NCBI RefSeq assembly: GCF_001314995.1
Contig: NZ_CP012938.1
Location: 5,146,001 to 5,210,000, forward strand
Origin: Bacteroides ovatus
GTDB lineage: Bacteria; Bacteroidota; Bacteroidia; Bacteroidales; Bacteroidaceae
DNA length: 64,000 nucleotides
Direction: 5' to 3'
Numbering within the stretch: position 1 is the stretch's first letter; the number at the start of each line of letters is the position of its first letter. Made by a program: the position numbers and the translations under genes. This document shows, piece by piece, positions 27,456 through 35,952 of the stretch. The notes beneath the pieces were generated by a model. That model searched no databases and was not told the origin of the DNA. It worked only from the letters and a program-made list of their open reading frames with translations.

Positions 27456-28949
27456 ATGAGCACAGAAAACGAAGAATGGCGCGAAAATTCTTTCAATGAA
27501 GAGAATACAGGTGCCGGCCGTGATGGTAACAGGTCTTACAACAGAGAAGGTGGAGAACGTCCGTATCGCCCTTCTTACAACCGTGAAGGCGGGGATCGTC
27601 CGTATCGCCCGCGATTTAATGCCAACAATGAAGGAGGCGAACGCCCGCAGCGTTCGTACGGTGACCGCTCTTATGGCGACCGTCCCCAACGTCCTTCTTA
27701 CAATCGTGAAGGTGGAGATCGTCCGTATCGTCCTCGCTTCAATAACAATAATGAAGGAGGTGAACGTCCTCAACGTCCTTACAACCGCGAAGGTGGTTCT
27801 TATGATCGTCCTCAACGTCCTTCTTACAATCGTGAAGGTGGTTCTTATGACCGTCCTCAACGTCCCCGTTTCAATAGCGGCGAAGGTGGTGAGCGTCCGT
27901 CTTATGGCGACCGTCCTCAACGTCCTTCCTACAACCGTGAAGGTGGCGACCGTCCTTACCGTCCCCGCTTTAATAACGGCGAAGGAGGCGACCGTCCTCA
28001 ACGTCCTTCTTACAACCGTGAAGGTGGTGACCGTCCGTATCGTCCCCGTTTCAATAACGGCGAAGGTGGCGGCTATCGCAGCAACAACGGCGGTGGAGGT
28101 TATCGTCCGAGATATAATAACGATCGTCAAGGAGGATATCGTCCTCGTCCGCGTACCGGCGATTATGATCCGAACGCTAAGTATAGCGTAAAGAAACAGA
28201 TCGAGTACAAGGAACAGTTCGTTGATCCGAATGAACCGATTCGTCTGAATAAGTTCCTGGCTAACGCAGGTGTTTGCTCCCGTCGTGAGGCTGATGAATT
28301 TATCACAGCAGGTGTGGTTTCTGTAAACGGTGAAGTGGTAACGGAATTGGGTACGAAGATCAAACGTTCGGATGTGGTTAAGTTCCACGACGAACCGGTA
28401 AGCATCGAACGCAAGGTATACGTATTGCTGAATAAACCGAAAGATACCGTTACTACATCGGACGATCCGCAGGAACGCCGTACAGTAATGGATTTGGTGA
28501 AAGGCGCTTGCAACGAACGTATTTATCCGGTAGGACGTCTGGACCGTAACACGACTGGTGTACTGTTACTGACGAATGACGGTGATCTGGCTTCCAAGCT
28601 GACACACCCGAAATTCCTGAAGAAGAAAATTTATCATGTTCATCTGGACAAGAACCTGACTAAAGCAGATATGGAGCAGATTGCAGCTGGTATCCAGTTG
28701 GAAGATGGCGAAATCCATGCAGATGCGATCAGCTATACAGATGATTTCAAGAAAGACCAGGTAGGTATCGAAATTCACTCCGGTAAGAACCGTATCGTTC
28801 GCCGTATTTTCGAATCACTGGGTTATAAAGTAGTAAAACTCGACCGTGTGTTCTTCGCCGGACTGACCAAAAAAGGTCTGCGTCGCGGAGACTGGCGTTA
28901 CCTGTCGGAAGCAGAAGTAAACTATCTCCGCATGGGTTCGTTTGAATAA
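27456..28949 (+). CDS. RluB/RsuA-family pseudouridine synthase with long Arg/Gly-rich N-terminal repeat region
   Basis: 497 residues. Residues about 20-240 are low-complexity repeats built on YNREGGDRPYRPRFNN and RPQRPSYNREGG, rich in Arg, Gly, Pro, Asn and Tyr and likely disordered and RNA-binding. The enzyme proper begins at about 261: S4 domain (IRLNKFLANAGVCSRREADEFI), then the RsuA-type catalytic domain with Asp at about 363 in GRLDRNTTGVLLLTNDG, and a C-terminal SGKNRIVRRIFESLGYKV. Expected to modify 23S or 16S rRNA. The repeats keep all three forward and some reverse frames open, creating spurious overlapping ORFs. asnS follows after 105 bases. Confidence 0.92.
   Translation: MSTENEEWRENSFNEENTGAGRDGNRSYNREGGERPYRPSYNREGGDRPYRPRFNANNEGGERPQRSYGDRSYGDRPQRPSYNREGGDRPYRPRFNNNNEGGERPQRPYNREGGSYDRPQRPSYNREGGSYDRPQRPRFNSGEGGERPSYGDRPQRPSYNREGGDRPYRPRFNNGEGGDRPQRPSYNREGGDRPYRPRFNNGEGGGYRSNNGGGGYRPRYNNDRQGGYRPRPRTGDYDPNAKYSVKKQIEYKEQFVDPNEPIRLNKFLANAGVCSRREADEFITAGVVSVNGEVVTELGTKIKRSDVVKFHDEPVSIERKVYVLLNKPKDTVTTSDDPQERRTVMDLVKGACNERIYPVGRLDRNTTGVLLLTNDGDLASKLTHPKFLKKKIYHVHLDKNLTKADMEQIAAGIQLEDGEIHADAISYTDDFKKDQVGIEIHSGKNRIVRRIFESLGYKVVKLDRVFFAGLTKKGLRRGDWRYLSEAEVNYLRMGSFE
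27525..28160 (+). repeat. Degenerate in-frame coding repeats of the pseudouridine synthase gene
   Basis: Recurring CGTCCTCAACGTCCTTCTTACAA-like and GGTGGCGACCGTCCGTATCGT-like blocks of 30-60 bases, about ten copies, all in frame. Such a tract can change copy number by slippage or recombination. Confidence 0.85.
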
Positions 28950-28977
28950 TAAGTCAATAAATAACAACTTGACAGAG

Positions 28978-29027
28978 GACGGGGAAAGAAAGCAGGAAAG
29001 AATTCATCCTGCATTTGAAACCTCGTC
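28978..29027 (+). other. Possible structured leader of asnS
   Basis: GACGGGG (28978-28984) can pair with CCTCGTC (29021-29027) with one weak pair, enclosing GCAGGA (28992-28997) and TCCTGC (29007-29012), a perfect 6-bp inner stem. Ends 27 bases before the asnS ATG. Function not known. Confidence 0.35.
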
Positions 29028-29054
29028 TTCTTGTATCTAAAAAGAAAAAGTTAA

Positions 29055-30458
29055 ATGGAAAAGATTGGTAGAACAAAAATTGTTGATCTGTTGAAGCGCA
29101 CGGATATTGGCGCTATGGTCAATGTGAAAGGATGGGTTCGCACCCGTAGAGGTAGCAAACAAGTAAACTTTATCGCACTGAATGACGGTTCTACAATAAA
29201 TAATTTGCAGATCGTAGTAGATTTGGCTAATTTCGATGAAGAGATGCTGAAACTGATTACTACCGGCGCTTGTATCAGCGTGAACGGAGAAATGGTAGAA
29301 TCAGTGGGTTCCGGACAGAAAGTGGAAGTACAGGCTCGTGAAATCGAAGTGCTGGGTACTTGTGATAATACATATCCATTACAGAAGAAAGGCCATTCTA
29401 TGGAATTCTTGCGCGAGATTGCTCACTTGCGTCCGCGTACCAATACATTCGGTGCAGTGTTCCGCATCCGTCACAACATGGCGATTGCTATTCACAAGTT
29501 CTTCCATGAAAAAGGCTTCTTCTATTTCCATACGCCGATCATTACGGCTTCCGATTGTGAAGGTGCCGGACAGATGTTCCAGGTGACTACCATGAACCTG
29601 TATGACTTGAAGAAAGACGAGAGAGGTTCTATCTCTTATGAAGATGATTTCTTCGGTAAGCAGGCAAGTCTGACTGTTTCCGGTCAGCTGGAAGGTGAAC
29701 TGGCAGCTACTGCTTTGGGAGCTATCTACACATTCGGTCCTACGTTCCGTGCCGAAAACTCCAACACTCCCCGCCACTTGGCAGAGTTCTGGATGATTGA
29801 GCCGGAAGTTGCTTTCAACGACATTACAGACAACATGGACTTGGCAGAAGAGTTCATCAAATATTGTGTGAAATGGGCGTTGGATAACTGTGCGGATGAT
29901 GTGAAGTTCCTGAACGATATGTTCGACAAAGGCTTGATTGAGCGTCTGCAAGGTGTATTGAAAGACGATTTCGTACGTTTGCCTTATACAGACGGTATCA
30001 AGATTCTTGAAGAAGCTGTTGCGAAAGGACATAAGTTCGAATTCCCGGTTTACTGGGGCGTGGACCTGGCTTCCGAACACGAACGTTTCTTAGTGGAAGA
30101 ACACTTCAAACGTCCGGTGATTCTGACTGATTATCCGAAGGAAATCAAGGCCTTCTATATGAAGCAGAACGAAGACGGTAAGACAGTGCGTGCCATGGAC
30201 GTTCTTTTCCCGAAAATCGGTGAAATTATCGGTGGTTCCGAACGTGAAGCCGACTATAACAAGCTGATGACCCGTATTGAAGAAATGCACATCCCGATGA
30301 AAGATATGTGGTGGTATTTGGATACCCGTAAGTTCGGTACTTGTCCTCACTCCGGTTTCGGATTAGGATTCGAACGTCTGTTATTGTTTGTAACAGGTAT
30401 GGCGAATATCCGTGACGTGATACCGTTCCCGCGTACACCAAGAAATGCTGATTTCTAA
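29055..30458 (+). CDS. asnS: Asparaginyl-tRNA synthetase
   Basis: 467 residues, class II synthetase charging tRNA-Asn. N-terminal OB-fold anticodon-binding domain about 15-105 ([24 protein letters not shown]), then the catalytic core with motif 1 ([20 protein letters not shown]), motif 2 ([25 protein letters not shown]) and motif 3 ([16 protein letters not shown]). The [13 protein letters not shown] form distinguishes AsnRS from AspRS. Followed by a strong terminator. Confidence 0.96.
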   Translation: MEKIGRTKIVDLLKRTDIGAMVNVKGWVRTRRGSKQVNFIALNDGSTINNLQIVVDLANFDEEMLKLITTGACISVNGEMVESVGSGQKVEVQAREIEVLGTCDNTYPLQKKGHSMEFLREIAHLRPRTNTFGAVFRIRHNMAIAIHKFFHEKGFFYFHTPIITASDCEGAGQMFQVTTMNLYDLKKDERGSISYEDDFFGKQASLTVSGQLEGELAATALGAIYTFGPTFRAENSNTPRHLAEFWMIEPEVAFNDITDNMDLAEEFIKYCVKWALDNCADDVKFLNDMFDKGLIERLQGVLKDDFVRLPYTDGIKILEEAVAKGHKFEFPVYWGVDLASEHERFLVEEHFKRPVILTDYPKEIKAFYMKQNEDGKTVRAMDVLFPKIGEIIGGSEREADYNKLMTRIEEMHIPMKDMWWYLDTRKFGTCPHSGFGLGFERLLLFVTGMANIRDVIPFPRTPRNADF

Positions 30459-30477
30459 TATTTCGGTATATTTATGT

Positions 30478-30514
30478 AAAACTCGCATGATCTTCAGGTT
30501 ATGCGAGTTTTTTT
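30478..30514 (+). terminator. Terminator after asnS
   Basis: AAACTCGCAT (30478-30488 region) pairs with ATGCGAGTTT (30501-30510), then a T run to 30514. Confidence 0.85.
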
Positions 30515-30530
30515 ATGCTCTGAATTGCTG

Positions 30531-30563
30531 TATTTCCAAAATAAATCTTTATATTTGGAAATA
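30531..30563. promoter_or_regulatory. Promoter with overlapping palindrome, DUF4488 gene
   Basis: TATTTCCAAA (30531-30540) and TTTGGAAATA (30554-30563) are a perfect 10-bp inverted repeat. The -7 box TATATTTG (30550-30557) overlaps the right arm and the left arm lies near the -33 region, as expected for a repressor or activator site. Confidence 0.5.
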
Positions 30564-30597
30564 CGCATTCGAGAGTATTAACTAAAATAATACAACA

Positions 30598-31089
30598 ATG
30601 AAAAAGCTCTATTTCTTTACCATGCTTTCAATAATGTTGTTAGCGGTAACAGGTGCGATGGCCCAGAAGAAAACCAAATTCAAAGCGGCCGATTTGAAAG
30701 GTATTTGGCAGCTCTGCCATTATGTGTCGGAATCTCCCGATGTTCCGGGAGCGTTGAAACCCAGTAATACATTTAAAGTATTGAGTGATGACGGGCGGAT
30801 TGTGAACTTTACCATTATCCCTGGTGCGGATGCGATTATTACGGGGTATGGTACGTACAAACAACTCACGGACGATTCTTATAAGGAAAGTATCGAGAAG
30901 AACATTCATCTCCCGATGCTGGATAATCAGGATAATATTTTGGAATTTGAGATTAAAGATAATGATTATCTCCATCTGAAATATTTTATCAAGAGTGATT
31001 TGAATGGAAATGAGTTGAACACCTGGTATTATGAAACCTGGAAGAGGGTGGAGATGCCGGCTAAATTTCCGGAAGATATTGTGAGATAA
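30598..31089 (+). CDS. DUF4488 secreted protein
   Basis: 163 residues with a signal peptide ([18 protein letters not shown]). The mature part has a lipocalin-like opening, [12 protein letters not shown], and the DUF4488 pattern [36 protein letters not shown] and [12 protein letters not shown]. Family function is unknown; it is found almost only in Bacteroidales. Monocistronic between two terminators, with a palindrome over its promoter. Confidence 0.85.
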   Translation: MKKLYFFTMLSIMLLAVTGAMAQKKTKFKAADLKGIWQLCHYVSESPDVPGALKPSNTFKVLSDDGRIVNFTIIPGADAIITGYGTYKQLTDDSYKESIEKNIHLPMLDNQDNILEFEIKDNDYLHLKYFIKSDLNGNELNTWYYETWKRVEMPAKFPEDIVR

Positions 31090-31110
31090 GTGAATTTGCC
31101 ATTGTATTAA

Positions 31111-31158
31111 AGTTACGCACATCTTCTTCAAAAAGAAGATGTGCGTAACTTTTTTTGG
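31111..31158. terminator. Perfect 18-bp-stem terminator after DUF4488 gene
   Basis: AGTTACGCACATCTTCTT (31111-31128) pairs perfectly with 31133-31150 around a 4-base loop, followed by T7. Confidence 0.9.
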
Positions 31159-31384
31159 CTCGTTATACGAAAATAGATAGAAAAATAGGTAGTCTTAAAG
31201 AGGATATACCAAAATGATTTAAAGATGTAGCAGAAACAGACTTATAGTCTGCTTTGTATGACATAGCAATTAAAATCTGTGCCAATATTATTGGAATTAT
31301 TTTAATCTTATGCTTTCCTTGTCTAAGTCACTGCTTCACTGATGTTTAGAAATCCTTTTAAAGTGGACTGGGTTAATCGTTTTG
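31159..31384. other. Gene-free gap between DUF4488 gene and the BspA-like gene
   Basis: AT-rich, no open frame of interest and no repeat recognised. It is the 3' side of both converging genes. Confidence 0.5.
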
Positions 31385-33757
31385 TTATAAGGGGAAGATT
31401 ATATCTTTATAAGCGCCTTCCCAAGCTTTTTTATATGAGTCAACGGAACTGGCCGGTACATAGAGTTTCTTTAGTGTGAATGGAGCTGGTGAAGAAGGAG
31501 AAGGAGGTGATGTTGGTAAACATTTCACAGTCAGTTGGTCGTTACTGAATGCCCATTGTCCAATTTCCATCACGCTTTGGGGAATTGTAACGGAGGTCAA
31601 TGCACGACAATCACCAAATGCCATTGCTCCTATTCGCGTCACTCCTTCCTGTATGGTAACGGAAGTCAAAGCTTTACAACTGTAGAATGCAAAACCCCCT
31701 ATTTCTGTTACGTTTCTCGGAATCGTGATGGAAATCAAAGCAGTACAATTTTCGAATGTCTGTCCTTCTATCTTTGTTACATTTTCTGGAATAGTAATAG
31801 AGGACAAGGCATGGCACTTCTGAAATGCGCGTTTCCCGATCCGGGTTACACTATTTGGAATCGTGATAGAGTTCAAGTTATGACAGTAATAAAAAGCTCC
31901 TTCACCTATCGTTGTCACTCCTTTCGGAATTGTGATGGAGGCCAAAGCTGAACACTCATAAAATGGGCTTAGCGGGTAGTCGTCACTCCCAAAATCTCTA
32001 AAACCAGTCATTTGTCCATCATAATAGATTCTGACTGTATGCAAACCGCTAGTCTTGAACCAGTGTGATATCTCGAATTTCTCCAGACCTGTTCCTTCTC
32101 CGTAATCCACACCTATGATCTTGAATTTTGAATCGCCTAAAAATGCGTCGGCTGATGTGCAAATTCTTGTTAATTCTTTAGCTACAACTTGGTATTGCAT
32201 TTGGATAAAATTGTTGCTGGGTGTGGTGAACGTGCAGAAGTTGTCCGACAAAGTAATTCCGTCGTCGTCTTTGAGATAAGTCCAATATTTATAACTGCTC
32301 TTCGGTTTTAATGTCGGTACGGCTATGTTCAGTGTCCCCGAAGCGACCATCTTGTCATATTCCTTATAATCAGATATTGTTGTGTTGTTTTCAGTAAATG
32401 CGATGTAATCGGCTTCATTTGTTTCGGTATTCATCAGATAGATTCCGGTTTCGTAATCCTTGTTGGTTATTTTTTCAACAGGTGCTCTGAAATAAGCTTT
32501 AACACAGTCGATAAAATCATTCAAATGGTCAGACCATGATTTTGGTTTTACTCCCCAACAATAAATGCGGTCGTTTCTAGTTCCATAACCCGAAAAACTA
32601 TAGCCTAGTAGACTGCCTTTCGGATAATCATATACGTAAGATTTGTATCTTGATGCTCTGTAATCTGCCTCTCCATTAAACGCATCCCGTGCACTAGCTC
32701 CTAGATAAAACTTGGGTAGAAACCTTTTCAGACACTCATAGGGACCTGTTATGTCGCATAATTGATTTGCGCCAAAAAATACCGGTACATTTTTATCCAT
32801 AGTTGCTTCGAAAAAACCTGAGTGTGTTGAGTGGCACATGCATGTCCAAATAATGGTGTTACCTAGATCAGGCAATAAATTGTCAAAAACCGCTTTGCTT
32901 AAACCAATGCCTTCTTTTTTTGCACCAATATACTCCCCATCGTATGTATACTGTATCACTCCAAACGATGCTTGTCTCTTCGATAGGAAATCCTGAAATG
33001 CATTACTAGAAATAGGAACTGATAAAAGGCCGTTCTCTGCGGATAAGCCATTGGGGCCATTAGTTGCCTTGGTTCCATGAGTCCGGATTAACACTAAATC
33101 GTAATTACCAAAACTTCGAATAACTTCTGGAGTGGCTTCAGTTTTTATAGTACATGTTATTCCGAATTTCTTTTCACACGAGTGTAATAATTCAGAAAAA
33201 AGATGAATCTTTTTGCCATCGTAATCTGGCCAAGGATCCCAATAGAGGATGTTTTTGCGTTTTAGGATTACATCGGAACTTCCGACGCTATTGCTGGTTA
33301 TTGATCGTGAGAGATTATCGGAAGCCTTATCGGGTGAAACAGGAGCGGAAGAGTTTTCTTCTGTAACTATCGAATCCCCCCAGGCGATACGTAGAGAGTC
33401 TAGTTCGGCTTGTAATTGCGCTGGGTCAATAGAATAATCAGCTGGTGCGGCTACAGACAAGCCATACATGTCATAGAACCACTCGTAACCGCCTTGAGTG
33501 TAGACATAAAGGATGCTGTCGATGACTTGTGTCGAGTCCACGCCTGGAATCGCTTCTGCATAGCGGATCAGGGCATCATACTCTTTCTCTTCGTAGGTCT
33601 TAACATAGGTACTCAAATCAGTACAAACATTCTCGTAAAGTTCATAATTTAGTTTGTCTGGTGCTGGGTCGGGTTGGGCTGTCTCTTTGTGGCAAGCAGT
33701 TGTCAACAGGGATAGTAATAATACTTTTCCAAGGAGATGTAATAGTCTATTTTTCAT
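31385..33757 (-). CDS. BspA-like leucine-rich-repeat lipoprotein with clan CD peptidase-like His/Cys pair
   Basis: 790 residues from ATG 33757. An N-terminal lipoprotein signal (VLLLSLLTTAC, Cys22) precedes a ~140-residue Asp/Tyr-rich region. Residues about 165-390 contain NYDLVLIRTHG (His at ~227) and GNTIIWTCMCHS (Cys at ~306/308), each after a hydrophobic strand, the layout of caspase/gingipain/CHAT-fold peptidases. A beta-rich segment follows (GTLNIAVPTLKPKSSYKYWTYL), then at least six LRR_5/BspA repeats (SITIPNSVTRIGKRAFQKC type) from about 600 to 740. Probably surface-exposed and host- or matrix-binding. The peptidase assignment is inferred from the two motifs only. Lies beside the repeat-rich IS region. 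Confidence 0.75.
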   Translation of the reverse strand: MKNRLLHLLGKVLLLSLLTTACHKETAQPDPAPDKLNYELYENVCTDLSTYVKTYEEKEYDALIRYAEAIPGVDSTQVIDSILYVYTQGGYEWFYDMYGLSVAAPADYSIDPAQLQAELDSLRIAWGDSIVTEENSSAPVSPDKASDNLSRSITSNSVGSSDVILKRKNILYWDPWPDYDGKKIHLFSELLHSCEKKFGITCTIKTEATPEVIRSFGNYDLVLIRTHGTKATNGPNGLSAENGLLSVPISSNAFQDFLSKRQASFGVIQYTYDGEYIGAKKEGIGLSKAVFDNLLPDLGNTIIWTCMCHSTHSGFFEATMDKNVPVFFGANQLCDITGPYECLKRFLPKFYLGASARDAFNGEADYRASRYKSYVYDYPKGSLLGYSFSGYGTRNDRIYCWGVKPKSWSDHLNDFIDCVKAYFRAPVEKITNKDYETGIYLMNTETNEADYIAFTENNTTISDYKEYDKMVASGTLNIAVPTLKPKSSYKYWTYLKDDDGITLSDNFCTFTTPSNNFIQMQYQVVAKELTRICTSADAFLGDSKFKIIGVDYGEGTGLEKFEISHWFKTSGLHTVRIYYDGQMTGFRDFGSDDYPLSPFYECSALASITIPKGVTTIGEGAFYYCHNLNSITIPNSVTRIGKRAFQKCHALSSITIPENVTKIEGQTFENCTALISITIPRNVTEIGGFAFYSCKALTSVTIQEGVTRIGAMAFGDCRALTSVTIPQSVMEIGQWAFSNDQLTVKCLPTSPPSPSSPAPFTLKKLYVPASSVDSYKKAWEGAYKDIIFPL

Positions 33758-33832
33758 GTGCTTATAGTTTGTTTGTTGTAAATAGTTTGATTTATTTTTT
33801 TTATTATAAACCGCTACCATACAAAGGTAATT

Positions 33833-33840
33833 TATTTTTT
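33833..33840 (-). promoter_or_regulatory. Candidate promoter of the BspA-like gene
   Basis: Minus-strand TACCTTTG (33840 to 33833), full TAnnTTTG match, 76 bases before the ATG. No clear TTTG box at -33. Confidence 0.55.
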
Positions 33841-34172
33841 TATATTATAATACTTTCTTTGGGTATTTGGGGGGAATTTCTTCCATGTAGTATGTTTTTT
33901 CTGCTTTTTGGCAAATTTTTACTTGATAATCCATAGACTAACGCACATCTATATTGACCGAATATTCTTTTTGAAATATTCTCATATCTTTAATTTGTCA
34001 GCTAAATTCATCTCTGTATTTTAATGGGGTAATTTAATTGGCTTGACAGCTGATTAGGAGAGTTACTTACTCAACTGCGTACCAGAAATAAGCCAAAGAT
34101 GCTATCACTAACAATAACCCGTCAATATGCAGTTTTTATTTCTTCCACTTACTTATATTATTTCTTCAATTG

Positions 34173-34262
34173 CCTAACGAGTTTTCGTTTGACTTAAGTT
34201 AAACGAACGCTTGACTATAGTTAAACTATCGTTCGACAGTTGTCAAACGAAAACTCATTAGG
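34173..34262. repeat. 90-bp near-perfect palindrome with internal GTTAAAC/GTTTGAC repeats
   Basis: The outer 21-base arms (34173-34193 and 34242-34262) are inverted with one mismatch, reading CCTAACGAGTTTTCG on the left. Inside, the units GTTTGAC, GTTAAAC, CTTGAC, GTTAAAC, GTTCGAC and GTCAAAC alternate every ~11 bases. The inner ACGAACG and CGTTCG are also inverted. Confidence 0.8.
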
Positions 34263-34364
34263 TAATGAAATACATATTAATAGGGAAGTGATTACTTAAA
34301 AGTAGCTAATAAGATCATTAGCTGGAGTTGGTTCATAACGGTACGGAAATGAGCAAAATAATGC

Positions 34365-34506
34365 GATTTTCTCTCTACTATAAAGTTGAAAAAGCGTGTC
34401 GGTATCTGCAACTGCAACAAAATGGCTTTAACCTGTTAATAAATAGCCGGTTACATCGTTGCAGATCCTGTGGCAGATGGTGGCAGATACCCTTTATCTG
34501 CCACAC
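34365..34506. repeat. Left copy of ~143-bp inverted repeat flanking the IS
   Basis: The reverse complement matches 39944-40087 with about ten mismatches and one indel (about 92% identity). Contains GTGGCAGAT/ATCTGCCAC sub-repeats. Not recognised. Confidence 0.85.
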
Positions 34507-34615
34507 TGTGTAAACAACAAATATTGGGGGGCAGGACATTTAATTTAGTCCGATATATGAAAGGGCAGTTTGTAGTGTACTGAATAAGTTGACACTTCTC
34601 AAATTCGAAATTCAC

Positions 34616-34996
34616 ATGGAAGAATTAAAAAAGAAGTACACTCCTTACACAGAATCTGAACGAATGTCTTATATTCGTGAGTATTTATCGACTTCCGAAA
34701 CGAAGTCTCAGTTTGCCAAGCGTACGGGTATTTGCCGTCGTTTGCTGATTCTTTGGCTTGATAAGTATCATATAAATGATAAAGTTATGAGTACAGAACA
34801 ACCCTCTTTAAGAAAAGACTCTGATGAGTCTCTCAATGAACTGGAGAAAGAACTCGCTGCATTGCGTGCCGAAAACCGCAAACTTCAGCGTGCCCTTCAG
34901 GAGGAAAGTCTTCGTCATGAAGCTTGTGAGGAATTGATTAATCTTGCGGAGTCAACCTATCACATCAAGGTTCGAAAAAACTCCGATGCCAAGTAA
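34616..34996 (+). CDS. IS3-family transposase OrfA (InsE-like helix-turn-helix)
   Basis: 126 residues from ATG 34616 (MEELKKKYTPYTESERM); nine upstream in-frame codons overlap the terminal inverted repeat and are not favoured. N-terminal HTH region (about 15-50: SQFAKRTGICRRLLILWL), then a leucine-zipper coiled coil (about 70-110: LEKELAALRAENRKLQRALQEE). Near its end is the in-phase slippery heptamer A-AAA-AAC (34975-34981); a -1 shift there enters the orfB frame and would give the OrfAB transposase. Confidence 0.88.
   Translation: MEELKKKYTPYTESERMSYIREYLSTSETKSQFAKRTGICRRLLILWLDKYHINDKVMSTEQPSLRKDSDESLNELEKELAALRAENRKLQRALQEESLRHEACEELINLAESTYHIKVRKNSDAK
34975..34981 (+). other. Programmed -1 frameshift site of the IS3 element
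   Basis: AAAAAAC lies with orfA codons AAA-AAC, the X-XXY-YYZ arrangement. After a -1 slip the frame reads L-R-C-Q-V-I-D-T and continues into orfB without a stop. Confidence 0.7.
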
Positions 34997-35004
34997 TCGA
35001 CACC

Positions 35005-35952
35005 TTGTCACAGGGGAACTGTGCCCGTCATATGCGCGGCAGTCTGCAGTTCCTCTGTGATTACTTCGGCATAACCAGACAAGGTTATTATAAGCATGTC
35101 AACAGAAAAATGGAAATAGACATCCTCACATCAAGCATTGTGTTGTATTGTAATGAGTTACGTAAACTTATGCCCAAGGCTGGTATGCGTGAACTCTATG
35201 CATGCTGCCTTCGCAAGTTTGGTGTCAGGATGGTCATTGGACGTGATCAATGCTATAATATTTTTCGTGCCAATGGCCTTTGTCAACGTGTCAGACGTGT
35301 GAGGCCAAAGACTACAAATTCTAATCATAATTATTACATTTATCCAGACCTGCTGAATGTCACGCCTAAATTTGTAACTGACACATTCGGTTCAATGGTT
35401 GTAGCGGATATAACCTATGTTGCCACGTGCCAGGGATGGGCTTACCTGTCCCTTCTTACCGATGCGGGCAGTCGGGCCATAGTCGGATATGCCCTGTGCA
35501 AAACACTCGAAGCGGAAGGTCCTTTAAAGGCACTTAGGATGGCTATGGACTTTTATAACAGATACAATGTTGATTTGAATAATCTGATACACCATTCTGA
35601 CCGGGGAGTGCAATACTGCTCAAACCTGTATGTAGGTATGCTCAAGAAACATCATATTAATATCAGTATGACTCAGTGTGGGGATCCGCTACATAATGCT
35701 CTGGCTGAACGGATGAATAACACGATCAAGAATGGGTGGCTTTTTGACTGTACAGATGACAGCTTTGAACAATTGGATAAACGTATAGCCGATGCCATAT
35801 ATGCATACAATTATGTTAGACCGCATCAAGGCATACAAATGAGAACTCCGATGGAATATATTCGTAAATGCAGTGGAAAGGTAGCTGAAGTCCCGCTCGT
35901 CGGGACGGGTGCTCCCGCCCCTATTCTTATGGATTACGCAAGCGAATTTTGA
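35005..35952 (+). CDS. IS3-family transposase OrfB (copy 1), C-terminus replaced by IS110 sequence
   Basis: 315 codons in the orfB frame; expressed as OrfAB by frameshifting, so the TTG at 35005 is only the edge of the useful frame. HTH_21 region about 10-95 and rve integrase core with the DDE triad D135 (VVADITYVAT), D199 (HHSDRG) and E235 (NALAERMNN); the 35-residue D-E spacing is the IS3 signature. The last ~30 residues (after about MEYIRKC) are probably encoded by the inserted IS110: its transposase gene overlaps by 19 bases. A plausible original C-terminus (ITKGQVNLFRF) remains at about 37285-37326. Confidence 0.85.
   Translation: MSQGNCARHMRGSLQFLCDYFGITRQGYYKHVNRKMEIDILTSSIVLYCNELRKLMPKAGMRELYACCLRKFGVRMVIGRDQCYNIFRANGLCQRVRRVRPKTTNSNHNYYIYPDLLNVTPKFVTDTFGSMVVADITYVATCQGWAYLSLLTDAGSRAIVGYALCKTLEAEGPLKALRMAMDFYNRYNVDLNNLIHHSDRGVQYCSNLYVGMLKKHHINISMTQCGDPLHNALAERMNNTIKNGWLFDCTDDSFEQLDKRIADAIYAYNYVRPHQGIQMRTPMEYIRKCSGKVAEVPLVGTGAPAPILMDYASEF

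Larger units (their letters stand above)
33841..34570. other. Gene-free, repeat-rich AT-rich region left of the IS3 element
   Basis: No credible gene. Contains the ~90-bp palindrome at 34173-34262 and the left copy of a ~143-bp inverted repeat (34365-34506). A 61-codon frame at 34328 crosses that repeat and looks incidental. Confidence 0.6.

Noticed and set aside
27496..28191. 231-codon plus-strand frame overlapping the same repeats
   Set aside because: Low-complexity Val/Thr/Asn reading of the repeat in another frame; the main frame carries the S4 and catalytic domains.
27390..28388. 332-codon minus-strand frame across the pseudouridine synthase gene
   Set aside because: Its Thr/Ile/Arg-rich sequence is just the reverse reading of the Arg/Gly repeat; no start signal, domain or neighbour supports it.
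28950..29054. T-box riboswitch before asnS
   Set aside because: No T-box sequence or specifier loop is visible, and a terminator is absent before the start codon.
34328..34513. 61-codon frame over the left inverted repeat
   Set aside because: The right copy of the repeat does not preserve it, so the conserved element is DNA rather than protein.
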